Of a stretch of 64,000 nt of DNA, positions 22,061-32,628 are shown one piece after another. Under the pieces are notes generated by a model, which had not been told where the DNA came from, did no database searches, and worked only from the letters and a program-made list of their open reading frames with translations. A program made the position numbers and the translations under genes. Position 1 is the stretch's first letter; every line of letters starts with the position of its first letter. Source of the DNA: Muscardinus avellanarius (lineage: Eukaryota; Chordata; Mammalia; Rodentia; Gliridae); contig OY726557.1 in NCBI GenBank assembly GCA_963383645.1, forward strand, positions 123,606,223 to 123,670,222. Direction: 5' to 3'.

Positions 22061-23837
22061 GTTCAGAGAGAGAGATTTGTGAGGTCTGGAACTCACCCCT
22101 GCCAGGCAGATGGGGCCCCTCAGCAATGAGGACTCAGGGAAGATCAGCAGCCCGGGACCTCGTGCCCTCTGCCACTCACAGGCGCCTCCCACAGAGCACT
22201 GGAAGACAGGAAGGGCACAGAGCCTTCTAGGAAGCCTCCCCCCAGAGCAAACCCTGGCTCAAACCCTCTCCAAGAGACATGAGCTGAGGACAGAGGACAT
22301 TTCCACCTAGTGAAGGGAACCAGCAGGGTCAATGGCTCCCACTCTGTACTCCTGAGCAAAACCCACATGATATCCCCAGTGGGGACCCCACTAAGGCAGA
22401 GGGTCTCTGAGTTCCATTCTTGAGTCTGCAGTGAGATTCTGAGCCAGCACCTCGTCTCTCTGGGCTCAGCGACCTCGTCTTATTTTATACCTCCAAGGCC
22501 CTGGGCAGCTCAAATGTGCTTCCAGTCTATGAAGTTCTACGATGGAGTATTATCCAGGAAAACCAGACTGGGGCCCTCTGTGCTCCGGAGCGCCCTATTC
22601 ACCTTCCTTCAGACATGGATTGGTCCATAGCAGTGGGGTGGAGTGGGGTGGGGGCTGCCCTACGTCGAGGTCAGTGTTGCCTCAAGGAGCCCCAGTCTTC
22701 TGTGGCAACTGCTGTTGAAAAGGTGAGGCCCCCAGGAATTGCCTCTAGGGGAAGATAGGGGCCAAGGCCAGGTGTGGGAGACACTCCGTTTCACGATCGC
22801 CTTTCTGTGCTTTATGAAGTTTCACCACATGCATACATTACCCATTCTAAAAAACACTTTTAGATTGTTTTCTTTTAAATAAGAGTATGGGGGGGGGATT
22901 GCTTAAAATAAATGAAAGAAAAAAAACTCTACAGGAGTCCAGGGCAAGTTGAGGCAGGGGAGGGGGTATCCAGTCTGTGGCAGATGAATAGGAGTGGGCC
23001 ATGCAAGGCAGGCCAGATGGGCATCCAGGTTGACCCAGGATGCCACCACGGGAACGTGGAGACAAGGGGTATGAGCAGGCCACGGAGTACACAGCCAGAA
23101 CACAGGAGGTCTTGGGACTGGGGATAAGAAATGGGGTGTCATTAGGTTAAGGGGAGTTCGAAGAAGCCATGAAGTAGAGGAAGGTCCCCAAGAGGCCTGT
23201 AGGGTGAGTAGCTCGCTCAGGTGACCGGGTGGCACGCGCCCTGAGGGCCTGGGTCTTCTAGCCTCACAGGTACAGGTTCTTCTTGGTTTGGAAGCACCAC
23301 ATGGAGGGGGCTTTCTGGGGCAGGGGTCTGCAGAAGGCTTCATCTCTGGAAGCTTCTAACTCCATGGCAATGCACAGGCATCCCTAAGTCTGCCCAGAGT
23401 GCAGGCAGGAGGAGATGGGGCAGGCGCAGGTAGAACGTGCCCTCCATCCTCAAGGAACAACCCCAGTCTAGCTGGAGGTCCAGAAGGAGACTTACCAAGA
23501 ACTGCCAACTGGAAACACCAAGTCCCACGTCCCAGGGGTCACTGCCTCGAGACAGGATGAAGAGCGCACTTCCCTCTCTGCACCTTGTGTTCTGCTTTCC
23601 TCTCTTTGGTCTGTCTCTGATGGAACCCCACCATATTCCCTCCCTTTCCCTGTGCCTGCCCCTGAGCATGCTTCTCAGCACTCAACCTGCCTGAGTGCTT
23701 ATTTGGAGTCACCCTGAGAGCAGCTAGCCATGGCCCCAGCAGACACAGAAGCCCCTGCCTAGGCACTCCCCTCCCCTCCTCAACCCCCCTTTACCCCATC
23801 TAGCCGGCTGGGGCTGCTGACCTTCTCTGTCTTCCAG

Positions 23838-24116
23838 ACCCCGCAGAGTCCATCCCCACCATCCTGGATGGCTTCCACTCTCAGGAGGTATGGGCCGGCC
23901 ATGTGGTGGAGCTGCCCTGTGCTGCCTCGGGCTACCCTGTCCCAGCCATCCGCTGGCTCAAGGATGGCCGGCCCCTCCCGGCCGACAGCCGCTGGACCAA
24001 GCGCATCACGGGGCTGACCATCAGTGATCTGCGGACCGAGGACAGCGGCATCTACATCTGTGAAGTCACCAACACCTTTGGCTCAGCAGAGGCCACGGGG
24101 ACCCTCACGGTGGTCG
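23838..24116 (+). CDS. DSCAML1: DSCAML1 exon e2: complete Ig3 domain
   Basis: One 279-base exon encodes the whole of Ig3 (93 codons). Counted from the split first Asp, the core residues are Cys28 (ELPC), Trp40 (IRWLKDG) and Cys75 in DSGIYIC, so this is a standard I-set fold with one disulphide. The acceptor is CTTCCAG and the donor GTGAGT, the strongest in the gene here; both junctions are phase 1, so the exon is a removable in-frame module. The SRWTKRITGLTISDLRTED stretch is typical of the vertebrate DSCAM family. The upstream intron is 6.2 kb. Ig3 belongs to the N-terminal Ig1-4 horseshoe-like arrangement known from DSCAM family structures; that role is family knowledge and is not visible in the sequence. 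Confidence 0.96.
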
Positions 24117-26042
24117 GTGAGTCAGCAGCCCAGGGCGACAGGGCGGAAGTACTGGTGCTGCGCCTGCCCTGGCTAGGACTGAAACCAGAAGAGCTCCCTT
24201 TCGGTTCTGGGATTATCAGGCAGTCACTGGTTTGGGGCAGATTCTATAATAACGACCATAGGTTCAGTGTCCTTCCTGTGAAGTGGGATAATGACCCTCC
24301 CCGCAAGGGCCAAATGGGATGGGAGATTGATGGCCAGGAGTCGGCTCCCCAGCGGGGCTTCTCAGCTTAGGGGAAGGCAGAGTCTGAACTGAAGGAAACC
24401 AGACTGATGTTAAGTCTGACAGGACATGTGCCCCCACCCCAGGGTTACATTCAGAGTATTTAGCAATAGTTAATAGAGGCACTGATCCATCGGATCAAAT
24501 GCTGGGTACAAGCAACCAGGTCACTGCACCAAGAACTGCTATCTGGGTCCGCTCTGCCCCTCCCAGCACAGAGCCCAAGGGTCCCGGCACCATGTGGAGA
24601 GCAGGAGCCTTAGCAGACCAGACAGGCAGAAGGGCAGTGCCAGGGAAAGGGACCAGGTGAGGGTTCCTGAGAACTAAAGCCATGTCAAGGTCCTGCTTCT
24701 TCCATATGTGACCTGGTCTCAGATTCCCCACTTGTCAAATGAGGAGGCTCCTTCCAGCTCTCGCATCCAGAGTTCCCTCCCTCCAGGCCTCCCTGGGAAC
24801 TCTTGGGGAATCCTATGCTTCGAGGGGCAGCAGTAAGAAGCCTGAGGCCCTGGATGTTGTACCCGAGGGCACCTTGAACAGCATTCATCCTAGACTGGGG
24901 GAGCAGGCTGAGCCAGGTGGCCTCACCCTCATTCCCCCCACCTTATGAGCATGGGCTGTGGACCCTCAAGGAGAGGAAAATCTGGTTTTTAGAGCCTGGT
25001 GTGTGACTCCCAGATCCAGGCCCAATCTCTTCCCTCAAGTCCAGGGGTCTTGACAGTTGGAGTACATTCCTTTGTGGGGAAGGGAAGAGGCCCTCCTCAC
25101 CCCACATTCTCCCACTGTAGAGCTGGGAGAGGCTGCATACAGAACAGATGTTTGCTGGTTGGGGCTGGGGTGCCATCTCATGCATGCAGTCCTGGACAGA
25201 AGAGCAGGCAGATAGAAGGGTCAAGGTGGGTGCTTGCTTCCTGCCCTTAGTAATATTCAAAACAGTTTCATTAAATATAACCTTCAGCTCCTTCCCCATC
25301 CTCCTATTATACACACACATACACACACACGCACACGCACACACACACACATACACACACACACACATGCACACGCACACACACACCCTTTCTCATAGGG
25401 CCCCACCCTTCTGCAGCCTGAGAGGGGGCAGAGTGTCCAGGAAGGATTCCTGGAAGAGCTGGCCAGAACTCAGTATGAAGAATGAGCAGAGTTGGGCAGA
25501 GCGCTCCAAGTGTAGGTCCTGGGACCGACATTGTGGCCCTGGTGACAACCAAGAGGGGTAGGGAAGGAGGGGGAGGCTCTGGGTCCCTGAGGGCCTGGAA
25601 TATGGCAGGAGGTGCTGGGAGCCCCGGAAGCTCTGAGCAGGGAGTGCAAGAGCAGGGACAGCTGGAGAGGGGCAGGAGGCTGAGAAAGCCAGACCACAGG
25701 GTGGCAGCTAGTGGTCTTCATGGGCATGGGCATAATCCATGGGGACAGATACTGCCGTGGTTTCTGGGTGGATGGCTGCAGGAATGGGAGCTGGTCAAGT
25801 TCCCAGCCTCCTTGTCCCTGACAGGGCAAAGGTACCTGCAACAGGGAAGCAGGCCATCAGGACAAGAGGTGGGGAGACAGCCTGCCATTCTACAGGGTAA
25901 ACTGAGGCCTGGACAGCAAGTTCTATGGTGCCTGTCCACACAGCCTTGCCACCTGGCGCAACCCAGCCACGCTCCACCCACAGTCAACCCTCTGTCTCTC
26001 CTCTTTTCCCTTCCCCTCACATCTCCCGCCTGGCCCTGCCAG
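24117..26042 (+). other. DSCAML1: Intron e2-e3 (1.9 kb)
   Basis: GT-AG intron with MIR-like pieces near 24250-24320 and 24690-24790 and an interrupted CA repeat at 25308-25386. No young SINE. The rest is GC-rich and shows nothing further. Confidence 0.85.
25308..25386. repeat. Interrupted (CA)n repeat
   Basis: CA repeats broken by CG and TA units, about 79 bases, in intron e2-e3. Confidence 0.95.
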
Positions 26043-26318
26043 AACCCCTTCACGTAACCTTGACACCAAGGAAGCTGAAGACGGGCATCGGCAGCACAGT
26101 CATCCTGTCCTGCGCACTGACCGGCTCCCCGGAGTTCACCCTCCGCTGGTACCGCAACACAGAGCTGGTGCTGCCCGACACAGCCATCTCCATCCGCGGG
26201 CTCAGCAACGAGACCCTGCTCATCGCCTCAGCCCAGAAAAGCCACTCGGGTGCCTACCAGTGCTTTGCCACACGCAAAGCCCAGACCGCCCAGGACTTCT
26301 CCATCATCGCGCTGGAGG
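26043..26318 (+). CDS. DSCAML1: DSCAML1 exon e3: complete Ig4 domain
   Basis: This 276-base exon encodes Ig4 (92 codons). The core residues are Cys24 (VILSC), Trp36 (LRWYRN) and Cys74 (SGAYQC), with an N-glycosylation sequon N-E-T at residues 56-58. It gives the clearest paralogue evidence: the domain opens with PLHVTLTPRKLKTGIGST, which matches DSCAML1 as recalled and differs strongly from DSCAM, which is divergent here. The first codon is Glu (G+AA across the splice), whereas I recall Asp in human DSCAML1; this is a conservative change. Acceptor CCTGCCAG, donor GTGAGC, phase 1 at both ends. The exon lies in a locally GC-rich, SINE-free interval, with introns of about 2 kb on each side. Confidence 0.96.
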
Positions 26319-26444
26319 GTGAGCCTGCGCTGGGCAGAGGGGCGGGTGGTCCGGGCCGGGTCCCTTCTCCTCCTGGGAGCGGGGATGCCCACAGTACTCC
26401 AGACAGGCACCCTGCCTCCCACCTCCCGAGGCCCTGCACACAGA

Positions 26445-26560
26445 CTGTCTTCACACCACTCATCTTCAGTTGAGGAAACTGGGGCTGCCATCACTTGGCC
26501 AAGGTCACATACCTCTGCCCGCAGAACAGGGCCAGGATTGGAAATCAGGCCTCTCAACCT
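26445..26560 (-). mobile_element. MIR (minus)
   Basis: AGTTGAGGAAACTGGGGCTG, GCCAAGGTCACATACCTCTG and GGATTGGAAATCAGGCCTC are in reverse MIR order. Confidence 0.7.
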
Positions 26561-27597
26561 TCATACTGTATCGCCTTTGTCCTCCCAAACTACTAGGACT
26601 TTACTCTCAGAGGGGCCTTCTTTGGGGTCTCAGAAGTGTTCCGTCTTCCAGAGGCTGGACAAGTGCAAGGAGCCTCTGGACTATGGGATCCCCCCCCTGC
26701 CTGAGGCCTCCCACAACTCCACTTCTTGCCAGAGGTCTCTGTTTCTGCCAGTGTCTCTTTCTCTTTGCTGCCACCGCCTGGGCATCCTTGCCTAGCACCT
26801 CTGAGCACAGTTGTTCAGGTTTTTCACTGTACAACTTACCTGGCCAAGAAAGTGGATGAGAACTAAAATCCACCTTGCCCTCCCTTTGCTAAGCCTTGAG
26901 CCTGGCACTGGCGGTGGCCGCACAGAGGCGGTGCCTCGTGCTCACCTGCCCACAGGTGTAGTGTGCTTGGCAGAACAGGTTTAGTGGTTCCCCAGCCCTC
27001 CTTCACTGTTAACCAAGAAAACAAAACAAAATGCTGATGAGGAGGATCCGACCCCAAGCAAGGCAACAGGACTGGGGTCTTCGCAGGTCTCCTGGCCTTG
27101 GCCTGCGGGCCCTCACTCAGGAGGTGGAACCTGGAGCTGAGCACTCGCCGAACCTCAGCCCCCATGCTCCAGGGCCCTGGCCTCTTCTCCTCTGCCCCAC
27201 AAGCAAGTACAGCCCAGCCAGCACAGACCTTTCACATCAAGGACCTCTGGCCAGAATCACAGGGGGCAGATGCTCCTGCCTGGCCTATAGCTCCCTGAGG
27301 GTCCACCCCGCCTTCGGTGGAATTACACAGGTCCCAGTGGATGGCATTAATGGCCAGTTGACAGGAGGCAGAGGGAGATGCGGGGACGGCTAGAAAGGGA
27401 GGGGTGAGGGCCAGGGGGCCCCATGGGCACTCCAGGCACCAGGTTCTCCCCGGATATTAGACAAGGATCCCCAGAATAGGGATGGGGCTGGCAGACTGGC
27501 TGAGTCTTGAGTTAACATCAGCATCTTGTCGTGCAGCAGACACGGATGCAAAGAATGCTGTGTTCCATTCGCCTTTTTTTTTTTTTTTTTACTTTTT

Positions 27598-27690
27598 AAA
27601 GTACCTGACACCTATTTTTATTACATTTTTTATTTTTAGTTGACACATAAAGACTACACATATTTATGGGGCACTCAATACCTTTGTAAT
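27598..27690. mobile_element. Short old LINE-like fragment
   Basis: TTTATTTTTAGTTGACACAT and ACACATATTTATGGGGCACT resemble a common L1 3' region. Too short to assign. Confidence 0.35.
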
Positions 27691-28034
27691 CCTTTACAAC
27701 AGCCACATGTGGAAGGATGGCCAGGCTCGCAGCCATCTTTCCCACAGTCCGGGGAGGAAGTTGGGGCATGGAAGCTGATGTCCATCAAAGCTACTTGGCT
27801 AGCCGAGGCTCGAGGCTGGGCCATAGACTGCCCACTTCCACTGCCTCAGGAAGCCTGTGTTTTAAGCCTCCAACGTAAGGCCTTTTGCTAAGGGAGCTGC
27901 CACAGACTACCCTCCCATGGGCATGGTCAAGTGCAAAGTGCTGGCATTGACTTAGCAAGGTACACTCCATGTATGGCTGCCCACAAGCCTCAGAATCTTT
28001 ATTAACAAATGCAGACAAGGAAAATTTGAGAGAA

Positions 28035-28265
28035 GCTAACGCTTCTTAAGTACTCACAAGGCACTGTGCAAAGCACCTTCAATGCATTAATTCATTTAAT
28101 CCTCACAGTGTCCGAATGAGGTGGGTAGGAGCCTCGTCACTGTTAATCCATCTCCCACCAAGAAGAGATAGGAAGACTTAGAGAGGTTACGTCATCTGCC
28201 CAAGACGCAAGCGGTTCAGGGCAGAATGGTACCTGGGAGTCTGAAGCCAGATTGTGCTCAGCAGA
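28035..28265 (-). mobile_element. MIR (minus), upstream of e4
   Basis: CATTTAATCCTCACAGTGTC, TTAGAGAGGTTACGTCATCT and TCTGAAGCCAGATTGTGCTC span nearly the full reverse consensus. Confidence 0.78.
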
Positions 28266-28378
28266 TGAACCGATGCACAGATGGCTCTTCTCTGCCTCCC
28301 ACTCTGCCAGGGTGGGTGGCCTGGGGAAGGGTTTCTCCATGGCTCCGTGACCCTCAGGGGGCTCCTCGCTCCCTGCAG

Positions 28379-28675
28379 ACGGCACACCCCGCATCGCCTC
28401 GTCCTTCAGCGAGAAGGTGGTCAACCCCGGGGAGCGGTTCTCACTGATGTGCGCTGCCAAGGGCGCCCCACCCCCTACGGTCACCTGGGCCCTGGACGAC
28501 GAGCCCATCGTGCGGGATGGGAGCCACCGCACCAACCAGTACACCATGTCCGATGGCACCACCATCAGCCACATGAACGTCACGGGCCCCCAGATCCGCG
28601 ACGGGGGCGTGTACCGGTGCACCGCGCGGAACTCGGTGGGCAGTGCTGAATATCAGGCGCGAATAAACGTAAGAG
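28379..28675 (+). CDS. DSCAML1: DSCAML1 exon e4: complete Ig5 domain
   Basis: This is the longest exon in the window (297 bases, 99 codons) and encodes Ig5. The core residues are Cys25 (SLMC), Trp37 (VTWALDD) and Cys81 (GGVYRC), with a sequon N-V-T at residues 67-69. The reading frame demands that the exon end after the G at 28675, leaving a weak donor GTGCCT. The next exon then completes a Gly codon to give the family sequence INVRGPPSI. A better-looking donor, GTAAGA, lies inside the exon at 28669; using it would shift the frame (see findings). Acceptor CCCTGCAG; phase 1 at both ends. The coding sequence is very GC-rich at third positions. Confidence 0.95.
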
Positions 28676-28849
28676 GTGCCTGTCTACATTTAAATCTCAG
28701 AATAGGCTTTTGAGTTCCTTTGCCATCTCTGTGGTTACCATTATTCTTGTGATGATTAGTACTTATTATTAATCGGCATTTTGATTTTAGTAGCTGTTTG
28801 ACCCTCTCCATCCCCTTTGCCCTGGCCTCCATGAGCCCCCTCATCCATT

Positions 28850-28882
28850 CCTGTGCGTGTGTGTGTGTGTGCGTGCGTGTGT
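28850..28882. repeat. (TG)n repeat
   Basis: Short TG tract with CG interruptions, about 180 bases after e4. Confidence 0.9.
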
Positions 28883-29177
28883 CTGCCATCCTCCTCCTCT
28901 TCTCCTCTCCCACCGTCCAGCCTGCCCACCCTCCCCTGCTGCCCATCCAGTCACTCTGGCCCAAGGCACGCTACATACCTGCTAGTATCTGCCAGCCCCA
29001 CCAGGACCTTGCAGGGACAGGGACGGGGCCAGGCAGAAAGCCGGACCTGGCCTCAATGCACACAATGGCTGTACTCCCAGCGTTCCTCTGCTGAGCCAGC
29101 CCCCAAGGGTTCCAGGCAGCCAGGATCCAGGGTGTGCACTTCTCCCTCATTCCTCAGGCCATCAAGGGTATAAAGCA

Positions 29178-29376
29178 AGCTGGGCACCATGGCACAAGCC
29201 TATACTCATGTAACCATGAGGCAGGAGGATTGCAAATTTAAGACCAGCCTGGGCAACTTCGTGAGACCCTGTCTCAAAATAAAAACATTTAAAAATGGGC
29301 TGAGGATATAGTTTAGTGGAAGAGCACTTATCTAGCATGTGTGAAGCCCTGGTTCAATTCTTAGTATCATAAAAAG
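29178..29376 (+). mobile_element. B1 plus full-length ID SINE
   Basis: B1 part with AGACCAGCCTGGGCAACTTC, A-rich linker, then an ID monomer keeping the middle segment: GAAGAGCACTTATCTAGCAT and CCCTGGTTCAATTCTTAG. Most dID copies in this window lack that middle part, so this looks like an older type. Only SINE between about 22.1 and 42.2 kb. Confidence 0.88.
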
Positions 29377-30413
29377 AAAAGAAAATAGGTAAAGATTAAA
29401 TCTAGGTGGGGGTACCCCGAGGCAGAAGGCCTCCCCAAGTGGGGACTGGAGTCTCAGGGTGATCATCCCCATAGCTCTGTTCTCCAGGCCACCATGGTGA
29501 GAAATTCCCTCCTGATGCTCTTTGGTGTCCCATGGGTCTGACTGGTCCTTATCTGACCCTACCAGTGGTGGCCCTGGGGACAGGAAGGGTCATGCAGGTG
29601 CAGCTTCATGCTGAGTTTACCTGGGCCAGGTCTCCAGGCACACACAGGACATGCGGGGGGCTTTGCATCTACCTGCCCTCCCCTCTGAACTGGAAGATGG
29701 CAGAGCTTCAGGGCCCAGGGGAATTCCCTAGTCCTGCCCCCATTCCTTAACCCTGTCTAACACTGTCCCTTCCTGGGGCCTCTGGGCTTCCCTCCTGCCC
29801 CCAGGCTCTCACCTGCCTAGCTAATCCATCTGAGGACACTCCCTCCCCTGGCCAGTGTGACCAGGGCCCCACTAGAGCTTCCTCTCAGGGGCCCACCATA
29901 TACATTTACCTGATGAAATAAAATCAGATCATCAGCTCTTGCAGTGAGGACCTCCCTGCCAACCTTCAAATAGTCACTGCTTGTCAGGCATTTTGGGTAC
30001 AGGGCCATGTGTCAAACAGATTGGGAATACGAATGCCTGCCTTTCCATTCCAGCTCCAAATCCTGACCTCTCATAACCAGAGGCAGGCCCTCCCGCATCC
30101 TCCTGGGGAGGCCACAGTTAGGCTGCACCCTGTCCCACTGATAAGGGATGTTTGTCGCAGCCACATGTGGCACAGGTTTGTCTGTGCCAATTGGTGCTAA
30201 CAACAGGCAAGTCCTACAGAGACCTTAGGACCCTAACCCCAGCCTCTGCCTCTATCCTCAAAAAAGGGCTCCCTCTGCCACCCACCAGATTGTCGCCCCC
30301 AGAAGTCTCAGGGGCCGAGCAACTGAGCAGAGCACCACAGGATGGTGGCTGGCGGTCCTGGGCTGACGGCACCGCTCGCCCCTCCTCTCCGCTCCCTCCC
30401 TCCCACGCCTCAG

Positions 30414-30686
30414 GCCCTCCCAGCATCCGGGCAATGAGGAACATCACCGCGGTGGCCGGGCGGGATACCCTCATCAACTGCAGGGTCATCGGCTACCCCT
30501 ACTACTCCATCAAGTGGTACAAAGACGCCCTGCTGCTGCCGGACAACCACCGCCAGGTGGTGTTTGAGAACGGGACCCTCAAGCTGACGGACGTGCAGAA
30601 GGGCATGGATGAGGGGGAGTACCTGTGCAGCGTGCTCATCCAACCCCAGCTCTCCATCAGCCAGAGCGTCCACGTGGCTGTCAAAG
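30414..30686 (+). CDS. DSCAML1: DSCAML1 exon e5: complete Ig6 domain
   Basis: This 273-base exon (91 codons) encodes Ig6. The core residues are Cys23 (LINC), Trp35 (IKWYKD) and Cys72 (EGEYLC). Sequons are N-I-T at residue 10 and N-G-T at residue 53. The [19 protein letters not shown] run is a family hallmark, and the ALLLPD version fits DSCAML1 better than DSCAM. The acceptor is CCTCAG after a long pyrimidine-rich tract (from about 30376), and the donor is GTAGGC; phase 1 at both ends. The open frame runs on into both introns (about 30152-31024), but that is chance: the splice signals, the domain limits and the frames of the neighbouring exons all place the exon here. Confidence 0.96.
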
Positions 30687-32239
30687 GTAGGCCTCACTCA
30701 GCCAAAGCCTCTCAGCCCGCCACTCTGCACAGAGGGAAAGGGCTGGCCTGCCTTTTGGAAGAAAGGGTCCAGGGTGGAAGGTCATGGGTGACACAGAAGG
30801 TCACGAGGAATTCTGCCTCGAGGTTCCCCAGCAGGATGCAAGACATAGTTGCACTGGTCCCAGAGGTCCTAGGACCTGGTTACAAAGAGGAGACAGATCA
30901 TCCAGGGCAGGAGAACCAGGTCATAGATAATGGGCTACATCGGGCCCCAGATGTTGGTGTGGACCATCAGGAACTCATCAGGCCGCACCAGACATCAGCA
31001 ACAGGAGGCAAGGGTGCAAAGTGAGTGCATGCTGGTGGCGTGATCCCTCCTGGGCAGAGTAGCCCTCCCAGGCTGCTGTTCTGGAGTGGGAAAGCCTTAC
31101 CATCTTCAAGTGCTGCCTGAGGCCTGCCAAGCACAGCCACCTTGCGGACCTCTAAGCCCACAATGCACCATGAGTCTGGATGGTTGTAAAGGAGCAGATA
31201 AGTGAAGGTGTGAGCCACTGACCTGCACGCCCTTGGCTCCGAGGCCCTGCAAATACATTCTGTGTGACTGGTGGGCCTAGAGCTTGTCTATGCCGTATGA
31301 AGGAGGGTTGCTGGTTGCTCTGGGGAAAGGAGCAGAAGGTGGGTCCTGCAGCCTGACCAAGGAAAGGACCAGTGATGAGAATGAGTGAGGGCAGGCGGGG
31401 GAGGAGGTTTGCCCCAGCCTCCCCTCGGGAATAAAGAAATAGAGTTTCTGGGACCACTAAGGAGGGAGATGGGAGAATTGTGAGACCCCTTGTGGCCTGG
31501 GGTCTTCCCACCGCCAGATGTTTATATATCCTGGTGAGTCTGGAAAGACGCCCACCTTATCCTGAGAGAAGAGAGAGAGAGTAGACATTAACCCGGACCC
31601 TGGTCCCAGGGTCCATGGGGAAAAGGAAAAGAAGAGGAGCTAGCCTGCAGAGGGGCCTGATGTAGAAGAGGACCCCAGGGGCCTCAGACATGAAATCTTC
31701 TTTGCTCCAGGGAAGGAGAATGTAATGGAAGCACTGTGGACAGAAAGCCAGGAGCCTGGGGAGGAGGGAGAAGGGAGGAGGTAGAAGCCACTGGATAGAT
31801 CGGGGAGGCCAGCTCAGGCTTTCTCCCTCCACCCTCTGTTCCTGTCCTCTGGCTCAGCCCTATCACTCGCATCACAGGTACCCACCTGTCACAGTACCAG
31901 AGAAATGTGTGTGTTGAGCTGAAGCTGGAATGTTAGTCTGGGTTGGAGTGGCTTGTGGGAGCTTCACTTTGGGCCCAAGAGCTGGGGACACTGTGGATAT
32001 GGCAGCTGAGGGAGCAGAGAGGACTCCTGACCATTCTGTTCCCTCTGCCCTCCATTGCACTGCAGGCGGGCCAGGGGTGTTGGAGCCTAATGCCTCTGCC
32101 CAGCCCAGGGGGCTTGCTGCACCAGTGGGACCCTTGCCACCCCAGGCTACGTTCCCATCCCTTGGATCTTGGGGAAATCAGCTCCATGGCTGTGGGATGC
32201 AGCGCAGAATGCCTCCCCAGTCCCCAGCCTCCCGCTGCC

Positions 32240-32560
32240 TGTATCCATTTCTGTTACAAGCAGTGGACCGAAAGCTTACAGTGTAAACATCACATATTAA
32301 AACATCTAACCTTTGTTTCACTCCTTTCGCCCAACCGCACCAGCAAGCATTTGGCTGGGTTTGTTGGCTTTAAAAAAAATAATAATAACAGGGCTCCAGA
32401 GAGCCCCAGAGTACTCGGAACATCCTGAAAGCTGTTTCTGCTCATCAATTATTCAAGCCCATTCAGGGAACGATCAGTCCTAATGAATTGAATCTGATGC
32501 ATTCCGTCTCAGTGATTCTCCGGGCTTATGCGATAGTGCTGAGCAACAGTCTCCCAGCCC
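32240..32560. promoter_or_regulatory. Candidate AT-rich regulatory block
   Basis: CATATTAAAACATCTAACC, GCTCATCAATTATTCAAGCC and CCTAATGAATTGAATCTGAT with no repeat similarity, next to a (GT)n tract. Motif-based only. Confidence 0.28.
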
Positions 32561-32583
32561 CCGGCGGGGCAGGGGAGTAGGAA

Positions 32584-32585
<2 letters not shown>

Positions 32586-32628
<43 letters not shown>
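32586..32628. repeat. (GT)n microsatellite
   Basis: About 21 perfect GT units, next to an AT-rich candidate regulatory block. Confidence 0.97.

Larger units (their letters stand above)
17658..23837 (+). other. DSCAML1: Intron e1-e2 (6.2 kb)
   Basis: GT-AG intron. It contains a cluster of four minus-strand SINEs and a (TA)n tract at 18122-19503, MIR fragments (18890-19025, 20878-20975), an AT-rich candidate regulatory block (21510-21735) and a plus-strand SINE (21892-22060). From about 22.1 kb to e2 I see no young repeat. 22300-23800 is GC-rich without recognisable features. Confidence 0.85.
26319..28378 (+). other. DSCAML1: Intron e3-e4 (2.1 kb)
   Basis: GT-AG intron. It holds MIR fragments (26445-26560 and 28035-28265, the latter ending about 110 bases before e4), an oligo-T tract at about 27573, and a short stretch at 27598-27690 resembling an old LINE 3' end. 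Otherwise featureless. Confidence 0.85.
28676..30413 (+). other. DSCAML1: Intron e4-e5 (1.7 kb)
   Basis: GT-AG intron with a weak GTGCCT donor. It contains a TG-rich tract (28850-28882) and the only SINE between about 22.1 and 42.2 kb (29178-29376). A pyrimidine-rich tract precedes the e5 acceptor. Nothing else recognised. Confidence 0.85.

Noticed and set aside
25308..25386. CRISPR-like or other regular array
   Set aside because: Plain dinucleotide microsatellite without spacers, in a mammalian genome.
30152..31024. 290-codon frame around e5
   Set aside because: Only 30414-30686 is coding. The flanks lack domain similarity, and the splice sites and frames of neighbouring exons fix the limits.
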